From the NCBI GenBank assembly GCA_009922595.1, contig RFVC01000018.1:1-39088 (forward strand): a DNA stretch of 39,088 nt. The letters run 5' to 3'. The position numbers and the translations under genes were made by a program. This document shows, in pieces, positions 14,382 through 23,667 of this stretch; position 1 is the first letter of the stretch; every line of letters begins with the position of its first letter. The stretch comes from Gammaproteobacteria bacterium. Lineage in GTDB: Bacteria > Pseudomonadota > Gammaproteobacteria > Pseudomonadales > Pseudohongiellaceae. The notes under the pieces are model-generated. The model saw only the letters and a list, made by a program, of their open reading frames with translations, was not told the origin of the DNA and did no database searches.

Positions 14382-14927
14382 CTACCCCATCCAGTTCCTA
14401 AAATAATCCTCGATATTGTTTTCCGGTATAGGTCTTTCCACAGTCGGCGTGCCAACATACAAAAGCCCGACAATTTCGTCATGCGACTTGAAGCCCAGTG
14501 ACTGTTTTACCCCGTCATGGAACGCGACCGATCCTGTGCGCCAGATGGAGGAATACCCCAGCGCATGAATCGCTACCGACATGTTTTGTATAGCGGCCGC
14601 TACCGCGCTGATCTGTTCCACAGGAGGCACCTTGGGGTGTTCCTGGATTTCCGCCACCGCGATAATGACCAGGGGAGCACGCAGTGGCGCATTGAGTAGC
14701 TTGGTCCTCTGCTCTTCCGACTCAGGCTGCATCGCCTCGACGAAAATCTGACCCAGCTTCTCTCTAGCCTCACCCTGCACCACGAGAAAACGCCAGGGGC
14801 GTAGCATGCCGTGGTCAGGCGCTCGCAGCCCTGCCTTGTAGATGGCTTCCAGTTCATCGGCACCAGGCATGGGCTCAACCAGGCGGGGTGAGGCGGTTCG
14901 TTGTTGTAATGCTTCGAGTGCGTCCAA
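14382..14927 (-). CDS. nitroreductase family protein (YdjA-like)
   Basis: 181 residues, the size of the small YdjA subgroup of FMN-dependent nitroreductases. Visible features are the N-terminal FMN-phosphate region LQQRTASPRL (in place of the more usual RRS), the substrate-side GLRAPDHGMLRPWRF, and the C-terminal VGLLYVGTP. Members act as homodimers in the cytosol and use NAD(P)H to reduce nitro compounds or other acceptors; the natural substrate is unknown. It lies 40 bases after queF on the same strand, so cotranscription with queF is possible. The first residues agree with the family (MDALEALQQR), and I keep this start. Confidence 0.87.
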   Translation of the reverse strand: MDALEALQQRTASPRLVEPMPGADELEAIYKAGLRAPDHGMLRPWRFLVVQGEAREKLGQIFVEAMQPESEEQRTKLLNAPLRAPLVIIAVAEIQEHPKVPPVEQISAVAAAIQNMSVAIHALGYSSIWRTGSVAFHDGVKQSLGFKSHDEIVGLLYVGTPTVERPIPENNIEDYFRNWMG

Positions 14928-14967
14928 GGTTCTACCTACTGTATAAAGTTGTTTATGAGATTGATGG

Positions 14968-15795
14968 TTACTGCCGGTTAAAACGGGGAAACGCCGTATA
15001 GTTAAGTGCCGATTCCGTGGTGCGGATCGGATTGATGTCCAGTCCGCCCCGGCGCAAGAAGTTAGCCTCCACCGTCAGGGACCGCGGTTCGAAGGCTGCC
15101 ATGAGATCACGGAATATCCGCTCCACACAGTTTTCATGATAATCATTGTGCTGGCGATAGGAAACCAGGTATTCCAGCACCTCGGCATGGGGCAGCTTGC
15201 GCCCGTGGTAGCTGATAGTCACGGTGGCCCAGTCCGGCTGGTTAGTGATCGGGCAGTTGGAACGGAAGGCATTGGTGTAAAGCACTTCCTCGGTGACTTC
15301 CACGAACGGGGCATCGGGCGCCTCGGCCAGAATCGATGCATCCAGGGTGTAGTGCCTGATTTCCATGTCCTGGTCATCAAGACAGACGCCAGTGGGCTGA
15401 TCCGGCAGCGGCAGGTTCTGTGAGAGAGCCAGCATGACTTCCACCGGAGCGCCGGCGGCTTCACTCAGGTCCTTGTGGATAATGCCAGTAATCGCTTCGA
15501 GGCCGTTGTAGGACTCCATGTTCAGGGAGTTGAAGTACAGCTTCATGGATTTCGATTCGACAATGCAGGGAGAGTCTGCTGGAAGTATCAGCCGCCCTAC
15601 CAGGGCAACCGGTTTGCCCTTGGGATCCAGGCATGACAGCTCGTAGGCATTCCACACATCGGCACCGTGAAACGGCAGGTTCTTCTCGTCTATGCCGAGG
15701 ATGCCGCGGTTGTCCGCGCGCGGTATCGGCAACAGGATCTCAGGGGCATACCTGTCCGGGGTCGCAATTGCCTTGCCTAAAGGGTTATCAGCCAT
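14968..15795 (-). CDS. queF: NADPH-dependent 7-cyano-7-deazaguanine reductase QueF (long form)
   Basis: 275 residues, the length of the E. coli-type bimodular QueF. QueF reduces preQ0 to preQ1, committing it to queuosine in tRNA. The N-terminal half has the substrate-binding ESKSMKLYFNSLN segment. The C-terminal half has the catalytic cysteine in FRSNCPITNQPDW, the conserved aspartate in the same motif, HGRKLPHAEVLEYLVSYRQ (NADPH side) and HENCVERIFRDL. All residues needed for activity appear present. It begins 9 bases after the ABC permease gene, placing it in a yadG-yadH-queF-nitroreductase transcript. Confidence 0.95.
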   Translation of the reverse strand: MADNPLGKAIATPDRYAPEILLPIPRADNRGILGIDEKNLPFHGADVWNAYELSCLDPKGKPVALVGRLILPADSPCIVESKSMKLYFNSLNMESYNGLEAITGIIHKDLSEAAGAPVEVMLALSQNLPLPDQPTGVCLDDQDMEIRHYTLDASILAEAPDAPFVEVTEEVLYTNAFRSNCPITNQPDWATVTISYHGRKLPHAEVLEYLVSYRQHNDYHENCVERIFRDLMAAFEPRSLTVEANFLRRGGLDINPIRTTESALNYTAFPRFNRQ

Positions 15796-15804
15796 GGGAA
15801 AAAA

Positions 15805-16587
15805 TCAGTGCCTGAGGCCTCTGCCCCGGTGCAGCAGCCACAGGGAAAGAAAGAACAGCACTACTGTAAAGATCACCAGCATGGAAAAGGCAAACAGCAC
15901 GTTGATGTCTGACACGCCCAGGATGCCGTAGCGGAAGGCATTGACCATATAAAAGATCGGGTTGAGTTGGGAAATTGTTCGCCAGAAATCCGGCAACATG
16001 TCGATAGAATAGAACACCCCACCTAAGTAAATCAGGGGCGTGAGCACGAAGGTCGGAATGATCGAGATATCATCGAACTTGTTGGCAAAAATCGCATTGA
16101 TAAAACCGCCCAGTGAAAACACGATGGACGACATCAGTACTACCATGAGGGTAATGAAAATATTGTGCATGTGCAGGCCGCTGAAAAACAGCGACATGAT
16201 GGTGGCAATAACTCCTACCGCCAGCCCCCTGGCCACCCCGCCGATGACAAAACCTGAAAGGATCACGTAGTTGGGTACGGGTGAGACCAGCAGCTCTTCA
16301 ATACTGCGCTGGTATTTCTGGCTGAAAAAGGAAGAGACCACGTTGGCGTAGGAGTTATTGATTACAGCCATCATGATCAGCCCGGGCACGATGAATTCCA
16401 TGTAGGTGTAGCCGTCCATGTCGCCGATGCGCCGGCCAATCAGATTGCCGAAGATCACGAAATAGAGGGAAATGGTGATGACCGGCGGCACCAGGGTCTG
16501 CACCCATATGCGCAGGAAGCGCCTAACCTCTTTCCAGACAATGGTGTTGAACGCGGTGATCTTATAATTAAACGGGGTATCGGACAT
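15805..16587 (-). CDS. yadH: ABC-2 type transporter permease (YadH family)
   Basis: 260 residues with about six hydrophobic helices (SLYFVIFGNLIGRRIG, FIVPGLIMMAVINNSYANVV, VIGGVARGLAVGVIATIM, NIFITLMVVLMSSIVFSLGG, LTPLIYLGGVFYSI, MLVIFTVVLFFLSLWLL). The ABC-2 signature near the fifth helix (PLIYLGGVFYSIDMLP) is present. It pairs with the ATPase gene just upstream: the stop TGA and the start ATG share one base (TGATG), indicating translational coupling. YadGH-type exporters are widespread in Gammaproteobacteria; no substrate is firmly known. Inner membrane. Confidence 0.92.
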   Translation of the reverse strand: MSDTPFNYKITAFNTIVWKEVRRFLRIWVQTLVPPVITISLYFVIFGNLIGRRIGDMDGYTYMEFIVPGLIMMAVINNSYANVVSSFFSQKYQRSIEELLVSPVPNYVILSGFVIGGVARGLAVGVIATIMSLFFSGLHMHNIFITLMVVLMSSIVFSLGGFINAIFANKFDDISIIPTFVLTPLIYLGGVFYSIDMLPDFWRTISQLNPIFYMVNAFRYGILGVSDINVLFAFSMLVIFTVVLFFLSLWLLHRGRGLRH

Positions 16588-17537
16588 CAGGCTTCTACCG
16601 TGATTTCGCTGGCCGCTTTGGCCTCGGGTTTCTTCAGCAGCGACAGAAACAACTGTTCAAGACGGTTCGACTTGTTGCGCATGCTTTTCACTTCAATGCC
16701 CAGCGACTGCAGCGCGTCAAAGACGTCGTTCAGGTTCTGGTGACTTTCCAGCCCAACTTCCAGGGTGCTAGCATCGAGCAGTTCACACCCGAAGCCCTGC
16801 AGCACCGGCGCATTGTCCAGCTCGCCCCTGATATCCAGAACGAAATGCTCCTGGTGCAGTTTTTTCAGCAGGTCCTTCATGCTCGTGTTCACGACGATTT
16901 CACCGGCATCGATCATGGCGATATTGCGGCAAAGGTTTTCGGCTTCCTCCAGGTAATGCGTGGTCAGCACGATGGTGGTGCCGTTGCGGTTAATTTCCTG
17001 CAGGAATTCCCAGGTGGAACGGCGCAGCTCGATATCAACCCCGGCGGTGGGCTCATCCAGCAGCAGCAGGCGTGGCTCATGTACCAGGGCGCGTGCAATT
17101 AGTAGGCGCCGCTTCATACCGCCGGACAGGTTGCGGGCCTGCTGTTGGTTCTTGTCCCACAGGCCCAGCTGGGTTAGGTATCTCTCCGCCCTTTCCTTGG
17201 CCAGCTTCATGGGCAGGCCGTAGTAGCCACCCTGGGTCACCACGATGTCGAAGACTTTCTCGAAGTGGTTGAAGTTCACTTCCTGCGGCACCAGGCCCAG
17301 CGAAAGCTTGGTTTCATAGCTATTTGAGCCCACGTCCTTGCCGAACACCTGCACCAGGCCGCTGCTTTTTCTGACCAACGTGGAGAGCACCCCGATAGTG
17401 GTAGATTTGCCGGCACCGTTGGCGCCCAGCAGGGCAAAAAAGTCACCTTCCTGAACATCCAGGCTGATGCCCTTGAGTGCCTGGAAGCCGTTATCGTAGG
17501 TCTTGTGCAGGTCCTGAATACAAATTGCGGGTGTCAT
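16587..17537 (-). CDS. yadG: ABC transporter ATP-binding protein (YadG family)
   Basis: 316 residues from the ATG at 17537 (MTPAICIQDLHKTYDN). The frame stays open upstream to 17897, but that extension overlaps the promoter at 17572 and has no family match. Walker A is GANGAGKST, Q-loop LGLVPQEVN, signature LSGGMKRRLLIARAL, Walker B LLLLDEPTAGVD and H-loop TTHYLEEAE. The roughly 80-residue C-terminal extension is normal for YadG/DrrA-like ATPases. It energises the permease encoded immediately downstream. Confidence 0.93.
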   Translation of the reverse strand: MTPAICIQDLHKTYDNGFQALKGISLDVQEGDFFALLGANGAGKSTTIGVLSTLVRKSSGLVQVFGKDVGSNSYETKLSLGLVPQEVNFNHFEKVFDIVVTQGGYYGLPMKLAKERAERYLTQLGLWDKNQQQARNLSGGMKRRLLIARALVHEPRLLLLDEPTAGVDIELRRSTWEFLQEINRNGTTIVLTTHYLEEAENLCRNIAMIDAGEIVVNTSMKDLLKKLHQEHFVLDIRGELDNAPVLQGFGCELLDASTLEVGLESHQNLNDVFDALQSLGIEVKSMRNKSNRLEQLFLSLLKKPEAKAASEITVEA

Positions 17538-17571
17538 GCAGAAACATTTGGAAGAGTAAAATCTGCCTACC

Positions 17572-17580
17572 ATTATAGCA
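17572..17580 (-). promoter_or_regulatory. extended -10 promoter upstream of yadG
   Basis: On the minus strand the sequence reads TGCTATAAT, a perfect TATAAT with the TGN extension, about 35 bases before the yadG start codon. No good -35 hexamer is seen at the right distance, which fits an extended -10 promoter. Confidence 0.55.
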
Positions 17581-17670
17581 AAAAGAAATCCTACACAGTT
17601 ATCATCCACTTCCTCGACCGTCATGCACAGCCTTGCTAAAATCTTGGCCATCTTTAAGAAGTAAATAGTT

Positions 17671-17808
17671 ATGCCTCGCATCCTTTTCATACTAAGCATC
17701 ATCTTTGCCGGCCAGCTGGCCCCTCTTCTGCTGCGCCGAAACGAGTTGAAAAAATCACTGCGATCCGCCGAATTACACAATACACCGGACGCCTTTTTAC
17801 ATACCTGA
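17671..17808 (+). CDS. possible small membrane protein of 45 residues
   Basis: In the 300-base gap between yadG and the dUTPase gene, an ATG ORF encodes MPRILFILSIIFAGQLAPLLL, a single hydrophobic segment, then a basic stretch (RRNELKKSLRS) and a short polar tail. That is a plausible bitopic small protein, but I recognise no family and the ribosome-binding site is weak. It is divergent from yadG and 30 bases before the dUTPase gene, so it could be the first cistron of that transcript. Confidence 0.35.
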   Translation: MPRILFILSIIFAGQLAPLLLRRNELKKSLRSAELHNTPDAFLHT

Positions 17809-17838
17809 AATCCCACACGGCAGCAGAAAAGATAGACC

Positions 17839-18555
17839 ATGTTGAAAGAAACCCAAGCCAAGACCATGCTTGAAATGCAGGCCGCTATGAACGCCAAGGT
17901 GAACCCCCAGTGGGTGGAGGCGGCCTACCCCTACCTGCGGGCCGTCGTGATCGAGGGCGCCGAGGCCATCGAGCACCATGGCTGGAAATGGTGGAAAAAG
18001 CAGGACTGCGACCTCGAGCAGTTGCAGATGGAGCTGGTGGATATCTGGCATTTCACGCTATCGCACCTGCTGTTGGAAACCGGCGGCGATAATACCGCCG
18101 CCCTTGCCAACCTTTTGACTCTGAAAAACGACAGTGCCATGGTGAACTTTGACGGGCAGTCTATCGCTATAAATAGCTTGGACGCCGTTTCAAAACTTGA
18201 GCTCTGCATCGGCCTGGCCTGTGCTAAGCGTGTCAGCATTCCCCTATTTGAGGCGCTGTTAGTAGACTGCGAGATGAACTGGAACGAACTGTTCTGCCAA
18301 TATGTTGGTAAGAACGTGCTCAATTTCTTCCGTCAGGACCATGGATACAAGGATGGAACCTACCAGAAACTTTGGGATGGCAAAGAAGACAACGAACATC
18401 TGGTGGAGGTCATGACCGAACTGGATTCAGACCACACCGATTTCAGGAATTTACTCTACAAATCATTAAAGGAAAGGTACCAACGAGCGACCAAACAGGA
18501 GGACGATCAGATCAAGCAACTTCAAGAGGCGCCAGTTGTTCCTCGTGAAAGTTAA
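17839..18555 (+). CDS. dimeric-type (all-alpha) dUTP diphosphatase
   Basis: 238 residues, matching the dUTPase_2 / MazG-like family found in bacteria, phages and trypanosomatids rather than the trimeric Dut. The metal-binding helices are visible: VIEGAEAIEHHGWKWWK and LQMELVDIWHF give the ExxE and ExxD ligands. A helical middle and the basic motif NVLNFFRQDHGYKDGTY complete the substrate pocket. The enzyme hydrolyses dUTP to dUMP and pyrophosphate, keeping uracil out of DNA and supplying thymidylate synthesis. The C-terminal 25 residues are polar and probably disordered. Transcription likely ends at 18641-18669. Confidence 0.87.
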   Translation: MLKETQAKTMLEMQAAMNAKVNPQWVEAAYPYLRAVVIEGAEAIEHHGWKWWKKQDCDLEQLQMELVDIWHFTLSHLLLETGGDNTAALANLLTLKNDSAMVNFDGQSIAINSLDAVSKLELCIGLACAKRVSIPLFEALLVDCEMNWNELFCQYVGKNVLNFFRQDHGYKDGTYQKLWDGKEDNEHLVEVMTELDSDHTDFRNLLYKSLKERYQRATKQEDDQIKQLQEAPVVPRES

Positions 18556-18640
18556 AGTCGGGCAGAAGTTTGTCCTCCACGCTGCCTGCGGATAGGCTGT
18601 CTCACATCCAGTGCTAGAAGAAAGATAAAATTGATTAGAA

Positions 18641-18669
18641 TTAAAAAACCCGCATGAGCGGGCTTTTTA
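18641..18669. terminator. bidirectional terminator between dUTPase and the tRNA unit
   Basis: CCCGC-ATGA-GCGGG is flanked by an A run on the left and CTTTTTAA on the right. It gives a 5-base GC stem with a U tract on both strands, serving the dUTPase gene on plus and the Pro-Arg-His tRNA transcript on minus. The sequence between 18556 and 18640 shows nothing else. Confidence 0.8.
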
Positions 18670-18693
18670 ATTGGAAGGCTTAAAGCCCAAATA

Positions 18694-18770
18694 TGGGGTG
18701 GCTGATGGGGCTCGAACCCACGACAACCTGAGTCACAGTCAGGGGCTCTACCAACTGAGCTACAGCCACC
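18694..18770 (-). tRNA. tRNA-His(GTG)
   Basis: On the minus strand the gene begins GTGGCTGTAGCTCAGTTGG, preceded by an encoded G at position -1 (18770) opposite discriminator C, the identity mark of tRNA-His. The anticodon loop CTGTGAC gives GTG. CCA is encoded (18696-18694). Last gene of the Pro-Arg-His unit. Confidence 0.96.
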
Positions 18771-18853
18771 ATTACATTTACTCGTTTGTCTACCGTATCA
18801 GCCTACCTGTGACGTTTCCTTGGCTGATTTTCCTGCAAGACTAGCATAAAATT

Positions 18854-18930
18854 TGGTACGCCCGGCAGGACTCGAACCTGCTACCCTCGGCTTAGAAGGC
18901 CGATGCTCTATCCAGATGAGCTACGGGCGC
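18854..18930 (-). tRNA. tRNA-Arg(TCT)
   Basis: On the minus strand the 77-base gene begins GCGCCCGTAGCTCATCTGG. The anticodon loop CTTCTAA gives TCT, reading AGA/AGG. The T arm is GGTTCGAGTCC, the acceptor 3' strand CGGGCGT (one G-U pair at the end), discriminator A, and CCA is encoded. Middle gene of the unit. Confidence 0.96.
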
Positions 18931-18981
18931 TCTCATCAGGTTCCGCCACCCTACTGAAAAAAATCAGTACAAGCAAAAAAT

Positions 18982-19058
18982 TGGTCGGGGTAGAGAGATT
19001 TGAACTCCCGACATCCTGCTCCCAAAGCAGGCGCGCTACCAGACTGCGCTATACCCCG
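18982..19058 (-). tRNA. tRNA-Pro(TGG)
   Basis: On the minus strand the gene begins CGGGGTATAGCGCAGTCTGG, with C1-G72 pairing as usual for bacterial tRNA-Pro. The anticodon loop TTTGGGA gives TGG. The T arm is AGTTCAAATCT, discriminator A, and CCA is encoded. First gene of the unit, about 20 bases after the predicted transcription start. Confidence 0.96.
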
Positions 19059-19085
19059 AATAATCGATCTTTAAAGAAGGTGCGC

Positions 19086-19114
19086 ATCATACTCATGCGT
19101 GTATATTTCGTCAA
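19086..19114 (-). promoter_or_regulatory. strong promoter of the tRNA-Pro-Arg-His unit
   Basis: On the minus strand TTGACG (19114-19109) and TATGAT (19091-19086) are exactly 17 bases apart and followed by the GC-rich discriminator GCGCACC. This is the classic form of a growth-rate- and stringent-controlled stable-RNA promoter. The start would be near 19079, about 20 bases before tRNA-Pro. It begins about 40 bases after the cysS stop codon. Confidence 0.8.
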
Positions 19115-19155
19115 TAAATTCTACCTTTTCAGGCCATTAAAACGGTTTATTACCG

Positions 19156-20541
19156 CTATTTCTCAAAGCGCCAGCTAGTTACGCCGTCCTTGTCTTCCAG
19201 AATCACGTTCAGCACTTGCAGCTCATCCCTGATCTGGTCCGCCATGGCCCAGTCCTTCTCCGCTCGGGCGGTATTGCGCCTGGCAATCAGTTCCTTGATA
19301 TACACGGTATCAATATTCTCAGATCCCTGCCGCAGGAACTCATCGGCGGGCAGCTGCAGCACACCCAGTACACTGCCAAGACTAATTAGCAGCGCTGAAA
19401 GCCCGGCAGCGGCGTCCGCATCATCCTGTTTGAGACGGTTGATTTCGCGGGCCAGGTCGAACAGTGCACCGATGGCCTCGGGCGTGTTGAAATCATCTTC
19501 CATGGCTGCGCGGAAGCTCTTTTCATAGACGGTATCCGCCGTTGGCGCAACTGCGCCCGCATCAATTCCTTTCAGAGCATTATAGAAACGCTCGAGCGCG
19601 GCCTGCGCTTGGGAAAGGTTGTCCTCGGAGTAATTGATGCCGCTGCGGTAGTGGCTGGAAATCAGAAAGTAGCGAATAACTTCCGGTGAATATTTTTCCA
19701 GCACCTCGCGGATGGTGAAAAAGTTACCAAGCGACTTGGACATTTTCTCATCATCGATGCGCAGCGGACCGTTGTGCATCCAGTAACGGGCAAAGTCATT
19801 GCCCGTGGCACATTCAGACTGGGCAATCTCATTTTCATGGTGCGGAAAAATCAGGTCGCTGCCGCCGCCGTGGATATCAAAGGTATCACCAAGGCATTTA
19901 GTGGACATAGCCGAACATTCGATATGCCAGCCCGGTCGACCAAAGCCCCAAGGCGAGTCCCAGCCTGGCTCTCCTTCTTTGGCGGCTTTCCACAGCGCAA
20001 AGTCGCGGGCATCCTCTTTCGCCTCGTCTACTTCCACGCGGGCGCCGGCGAGCATTTCGTCAAGGTTGCGCTTGCTCAGCTTGGTGTAGTTCGGAAACTT
20101 GTTGACCGAGAAATACACATCGCCGTTAACGGCTGCATAGGCAAAGCCTTTCTCCAACAGCGTGCCCACCATGTCGAGAATTTCCTGTATGTGCTTCGTG
20201 GCGCGCGGCTCGATATCAGGCGGCAGGATGTTCAGCGCCTGCTCGTCCTCGTGCATGATGGTAATGAATTTTTCACTGAGCTCTTCAAAGCGAATGCCAA
20301 GCTCGTTGGCGCGGTTTATAATCTTGTCGTCGATGTCAGTGATATTGCGCACGTAGGTGACATCAAAGCCGCAGAAGCGAAGGAAGCGCACTATCACGTC
20401 AAAGACCACTAGCATACGGCCATGACCTAGGTGACAGAAATCGTAGGTGGTTACCCCGCACACGTACATGCGGATCTTGCCCGCCTCAATCGGCGTGAAC
20501 TCTTCTTTTTGCTGGGTAAGCGTATTGTATAAATGGAGCAC
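19156..20541 (-). CDS. cysS: cysteinyl-tRNA synthetase
   Basis: 461 residues, the standard length. The N-terminus [17 protein letters not shown] matches the E. coli enzyme closely, so the GTG at 20541 is the start. Class I signatures are present: HLGHGR (HIGH equivalent), a zinc-binding Cys in [18 protein letters not shown] and [10 protein letters not shown], and [10 protein letters not shown]. The C-terminal helical anticodon-binding part is complete. The enzyme charges tRNA-Cys in the cytosol. It starts 16 bases after glnS, and the cysS-glnS pair next to ppiB-lpxH is a conserved order in Pseudomonas-like Gammaproteobacteria. Confidence 0.97.
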   Translation of the reverse strand: MLHLYNTLTQQKEEFTPIEAGKIRMYVCGVTTYDFCHLGHGRMLVVFDVIVRFLRFCGFDVTYVRNITDIDDKIINRANELGIRFEELSEKFITIMHEDEQALNILPPDIEPRATKHIQEILDMVGTLLEKGFAYAAVNGDVYFSVNKFPNYTKLSKRNLDEMLAGARVEVDEAKEDARDFALWKAAKEGEPGWDSPWGFGRPGWHIECSAMSTKCLGDTFDIHGGGSDLIFPHHENEIAQSECATGNDFARYWMHNGPLRIDDEKMSKSLGNFFTIREVLEKYSPEVIRYFLISSHYRSGINYSEDNLSQAQAALERFYNALKGIDAGAVAPTADTVYEKSFRAAMEDDFNTPEAIGALFDLAREINRLKQDDADAAAGLSALLISLGSVLGVLQLPADEFLRQGSENIDTVYIKELIARRNTARAEKDWAMADQIRDELQVLNVILEDKDGVTSWRFEK

Positions 20542-20557
20542 GGTAAACTGCTTTTAA

Positions 20558-22231
20558 TTAGTTGCTTTTCTTAGCCCAGGTGTCACGCAGGGTAACGGTG
20601 AGATTAAACACCGGCTTATCCGGAGCGGAATTCTTGCGGTCTACGCAGAAGTAACCTTCGCGTTCAAACTGGAATCGTTCTTCATGAGCGGCATCGGCCA
20701 TGGTGGGTTCGGCCTTGCAACCGGTCTTCACCACAAGAGAGTCCGGGTTGATGTAGTCTCGGTAGTCGCCCTCGGCGGCATCTGGGTTCTCGCAGTTAAA
20801 AAGACGGTCGTAGAGGCGCACTTCCACGTCCAGGGCATCCTGCACGGACACCCAGTGAATTACTCCCTTGACCTTACGGCCCTCGGGGCGGGCACCGAGC
20901 GTGGCTGCATCATAGGTGGCACGCAGCTCCATAATCTCACCGTTGTTATCCTTGATCACTTCCTCGCACTTGATCACGTAGCTGCCGCGCAGGCGCACTT
21001 CCCCACCGGTAACTAGGCGCTTGAAGCCCGGCGGCGGAACTTCCTCGAAGTCGGCCCGATCTATCCATACCTCGCGGCGAAAGGGAATCTCGCGGTTACC
21101 CATGCTTTCATCCTTCGGATGCTTCGGCAGGGTCAGCACGTCAATTTTATCCTCGGGATAATTTTCTATCACTACTTTTAACGGGTTGAGCACGCACATG
21201 GCGCGCGGCGAGGTTTTATCCAGGTCGTCGCGCAGACTGTGCTCGAGCATACCAACGTCCACCACGCTATTGGCCTTAGTCACCCCCACCATCTCACAGA
21301 AGTTACGAATGGACACAGGCGTGTAACCGCGGCGGCGCATACCGTCTAGGGTGGGCATGCGGGGGTCATCCCAGCCGTCTACCAGGCCCTCGTCGACGAG
21401 CTGCTTCAACTTACGCTTGCTCATGACGGTGTAGTTAATGTTAAGACGCGCGAATTCAATTTGTCGCGGATGCGGCAGCGACTCGAGCTGATCCAGCACC
21501 CAGTCGTACAGCGGGCGGTGATCCTCAAATTCCAGCGTGCATAGGGAATGGGTAATATCTTCGAGCGCATCGGAAATACAGTGCGTATAGTCATACATGG
21601 GGTAAATGCACCACTTGTTACCGGTCTGGTGATGCTCGGCACGGCGGATGCGATAGATTACCGGGTCACGCATGTTCATGTTCGGCGAGGCCATGTCGAT
21701 TTTAGCGCGCAGGGTGTAGTCGCCGTCGTCAAACTCTCCGTCTTTCATGCGGTTAAACAGGTCGAGGTTTTCATCAACGGAGCGGTCACGGTCGGGACTG
21801 TTTTTGCCGGGCTTGGTGAGCGTGCCGCGGTACTCGCGTGCCTGATCCTGGTTCAGCGAGCAGACGTAGGCCTTGCCTTGCTTGATCAGCTCACCGGCGA
21901 ACTCGTAAAGCTTGTCGAAGTAATCAGAGGCATAGTACTGTCGGTCTTCCCAGTCAAACCCCAGCCAGCGGATGCTTTCGCGGATTGAATCCACGTACTC
22001 CATGTCCTCCTTTTCCGGATTGGTGTCGTCGAAGCGAAGGTTGCAAAGGCCTTTGAACTCATTGGCGGTGCTGAAATTCAAGCAAATGGACTTAGCATGG
22101 CCAATGTGCAGGTAGCCATTGGGTTCAGGAGGGAAACGGGTATGCACCCGACCATCGTTCTTATTATTCTTCAGATCCTCACGGATTATCTGGTGAATAA
22201 AGTTGGAGGGTATAGCTGGGGAATCACTCAT
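20558..22231 (-). CDS. glnS: glutaminyl-tRNA synthetase
   Basis: 557 residues from the ATG at 22231 ([20 protein letters not shown]). Five further upstream codons from a TTG are open but add nothing family-like. Signatures: [38 protein letters not shown], and [11 protein letters not shown] in the KMSKS position. The C-terminal beta-barrel anticodon-binding domains are present ([30 protein letters not shown]). It charges tRNA-Gln directly, consistent with a gammaproteobacterium that need not use the Gln amidotransferase route. It is the first gene of a glnS-cysS transcript, divergent from ppiB. Confidence 0.97.
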   Translation of the reverse strand: MSDSPAIPSNFIHQIIREDLKNNKNDGRVHTRFPPEPNGYLHIGHAKSICLNFSTANEFKGLCNLRFDDTNPEKEDMEYVDSIRESIRWLGFDWEDRQYYASDYFDKLYEFAGELIKQGKAYVCSLNQDQAREYRGTLTKPGKNSPDRDRSVDENLDLFNRMKDGEFDDGDYTLRAKIDMASPNMNMRDPVIYRIRRAEHHQTGNKWCIYPMYDYTHCISDALEDITHSLCTLEFEDHRPLYDWVLDQLESLPHPRQIEFARLNINYTVMSKRKLKQLVDEGLVDGWDDPRMPTLDGMRRRGYTPVSIRNFCEMVGVTKANSVVDVGMLEHSLRDDLDKTSPRAMCVLNPLKVVIENYPEDKIDVLTLPKHPKDESMGNREIPFRREVWIDRADFEEVPPPGFKRLVTGGEVRLRGSYVIKCEEVIKDNNGEIMELRATYDAATLGARPEGRKVKGVIHWVSVQDALDVEVRLYDRLFNCENPDAAEGDYRDYINPDSLVVKTGCKAEPTMADAAHEERFQFEREGYFCVDRKNSAPDKPVFNLTVTLRDTWAKKSN

Positions 22232-22270
22232 GCACAAACTGTTCAAACTTCAAGTACAAATGTGCCAGCT

Positions 22271-22299
22271 TTCGCAGGACACACAAAGCCCGTATTATA
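22271..22299. promoter_or_regulatory. overlapping divergent promoters for ppiB and glnS
   Basis: On the minus strand, plus positions 22294-22299 read TATAAT exactly, followed by ACGGGC, about 60 bases before the glnS start; no good -35 is seen. On the plus strand TTCGCA (22271-22276) and TATTAT (22293-22298) with a 16-base spacer could drive ppiB. The -10 boxes of the two overlap, so the promoters may compete. Confidence 0.4.
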
Positions 22300-22345
22300 G
22301 CCTTTCTCAATTTCTCTAACTAGAACGTTAACCACAGGATTTCAA

Positions 22346-22843
22346 ATGATCGTACTTCACACCACCGCCGGCGATATCACCCTTGAACTGGATTTTGACA
22401 ATGCCCCGGCCTCCAGCGCCAATTTCATGGAATATGCCAAGACGGGTCATTACGATGGCACCATTTTTCACCGAGTCATCAACAATTTCATGATTCAGGG
22501 CGGCGGTTTTGAATCTGGTATGAAGCAGAAGGACACAGGCACACCCATTGAGAATGAGGCGGACAACGGTCTGAAAAACAACGCTGGCACCATTGCCATG
22601 GCCCGCACTATGGACCCCCACTCCGCTACATGCCAGTTTTTCATAAACGTCAACGACAACGCCTTTCTCAACCACACTAGCAAGGACCCGCAGGGCTGGG
22701 GCTATGCCGTGTTCGGCAAGGTCACTGACGGTATGGACGTGGTGAACAGCATTAAGGAATGCGACACCGGCTCCATGATGGGTCACCAGGACGTGCCGCT
22801 GGAAGATATTGTGATCAATTCGATAACGGTCACCGAAAACTAA
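22346..22843 (+). CDS. ppiB: peptidyl-prolyl cis-trans isomerase B (cyclophilin)
   Basis: 165 residues with no signal peptide, so this is the cytosolic cyclophilin type. Catalytic and binding residues are visible: [37 protein letters not shown], and [14 protein letters not shown]. The tail ([19 protein letters not shown]) matches E. coli PpiB. It accelerates X-Pro isomerisation during protein folding. The stop codon is 17 bases before lpxH, an arrangement conserved in related bacteria. Confidence 0.96.
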   Translation: MIVLHTTAGDITLELDFDNAPASSANFMEYAKTGHYDGTIFHRVINNFMIQGGGFESGMKQKDTGTPIENEADNGLKNNAGTIAMARTMDPHSATCQFFINVNDNAFLNHTSKDPQGWGYAVFGKVTDGMDVVNSIKECDTGSMMGHQDVPLEDIVINSITVTEN

Positions 22844-22860
22844 GCCTTTCCTGCCCATAC

Positions 22861-23604
22861 ATGTCTTTGTTTGAAAAGGTATTGTGCATTTCGGACCTGC
22901 ACCTCAATGCAGACCAGCCCAACATTGCCGATGCTTTTTCGACCTTTCTGCAGAACACCGCAATTAACGCCGACGCCCTGTTCATCCTCGGCGACTTTTT
23001 CAACGTCTGGATAGGCGATGACGATCCTTCTGCCTTTGCTGCGCAGGTGAAAGCCGAGCTCAAAGCCCTTGCTGATACCGGCGTGGCTGTATTCATCATG
23101 CACGGCAATCGCGACTTCCTATTAGGCGAGGACTTCTGTACACAGTGCGGCGCCACGCTTATCCATGAGCCTTACACTTTACGGGTAGGCGAAACTGAGT
23201 ACCTTCTTGTACATGGCGATGCCCTCTGTACCCGCGATGCTGACTATATGGCCTTTCGCGCCATGGTGCGCAATGCCGATTGGCAGGCCGACTTCCTCAG
23301 CAAACCCCTAGAGGAACGCCAGGCCTATGCCTCCAGGGCGCGGGAACAGAGCAAGGCGATGTCCAGCAACAAGGCCGAGGATATTATGGATGTCACCCAC
23401 GAGGAGGTGACGCAGCTGCTGCAGGAAATGGACCAGAGCATCCTGGTGCATGGACATACCCACCGCCCCGCCGAACACGACCTCGACATTCTCGGTAAAC
23501 CCGGCAAACGTATCGTGCTAGGTGACTGGCATACTCTAGGCTGGATGCTGGACATAACGCCGCAGGGCTATACGTTGGGCGATTTCCCCATTCCCGAAAT
23601 CTGA
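22861..23604 (+). CDS. lpxH: UDP-2,3-diacylglucosamine diphosphatase
   Basis: 247 residues from the ATG at 22861 (MSLFEKVLCISDLHLN). The frame is open from 22759, but that part overlaps ppiB. Calcineurin-like metallophosphatase motifs are all present: SDLHL, GDFFNVWIGDDD, HGNRDF, HGDALCTRD and HGHTHRP. LpxH makes lipid X (2,3-diacylglucosamine-1-phosphate) from the UDP-linked precursor at the inner face of the cytoplasmic membrane, an essential lipid A step. The presence of LpxH rather than LpxI or LpxG agrees with a gammaproteobacterial host. Transcribed with ppiB. Confidence 0.96.
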   Translation: MSLFEKVLCISDLHLNADQPNIADAFSTFLQNTAINADALFILGDFFNVWIGDDDPSAFAAQVKAELKALADTGVAVFIMHGNRDFLLGEDFCTQCGATLIHEPYTLRVGETEYLLVHGDALCTRDADYMAFRAMVRNADWQADFLSKPLEERQAYASRAREQSKAMSSNKAEDIMDVTHEEVTQLLQEMDQSILVHGHTHRPAEHDLDILGKPGKRIVLGDWHTLGWMLDITPQGYTLGDFPIPEI

Positions 23605-23667
23605 AGATTATAGAAAAGACTATCTCGATCTTAATACCGAGTGCCTGAAGGCGGCGAGTGGAAAACG

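Noticed and set aside
17538-17897. N-terminal extension of the YadG ATPase
   Set aside because: The ATPase fold begins at MTPAICIQDL; the extension would cross the extended -10 promoter and the opposite-strand start of the dUTPase gene.
18903-19178. Plus-strand ORF with FELPTSCSQSRRATRLRYTP
   Set aside because: It is the antisense of the tRNA-Pro and tRNA-Arg region; this peptide is a well-known false gene call over tRNAs.
19774-20412. Plus-strand ORF of 212 codons
   Set aside because: It lies opposite cysS, which is conserved throughout; shadow frame.
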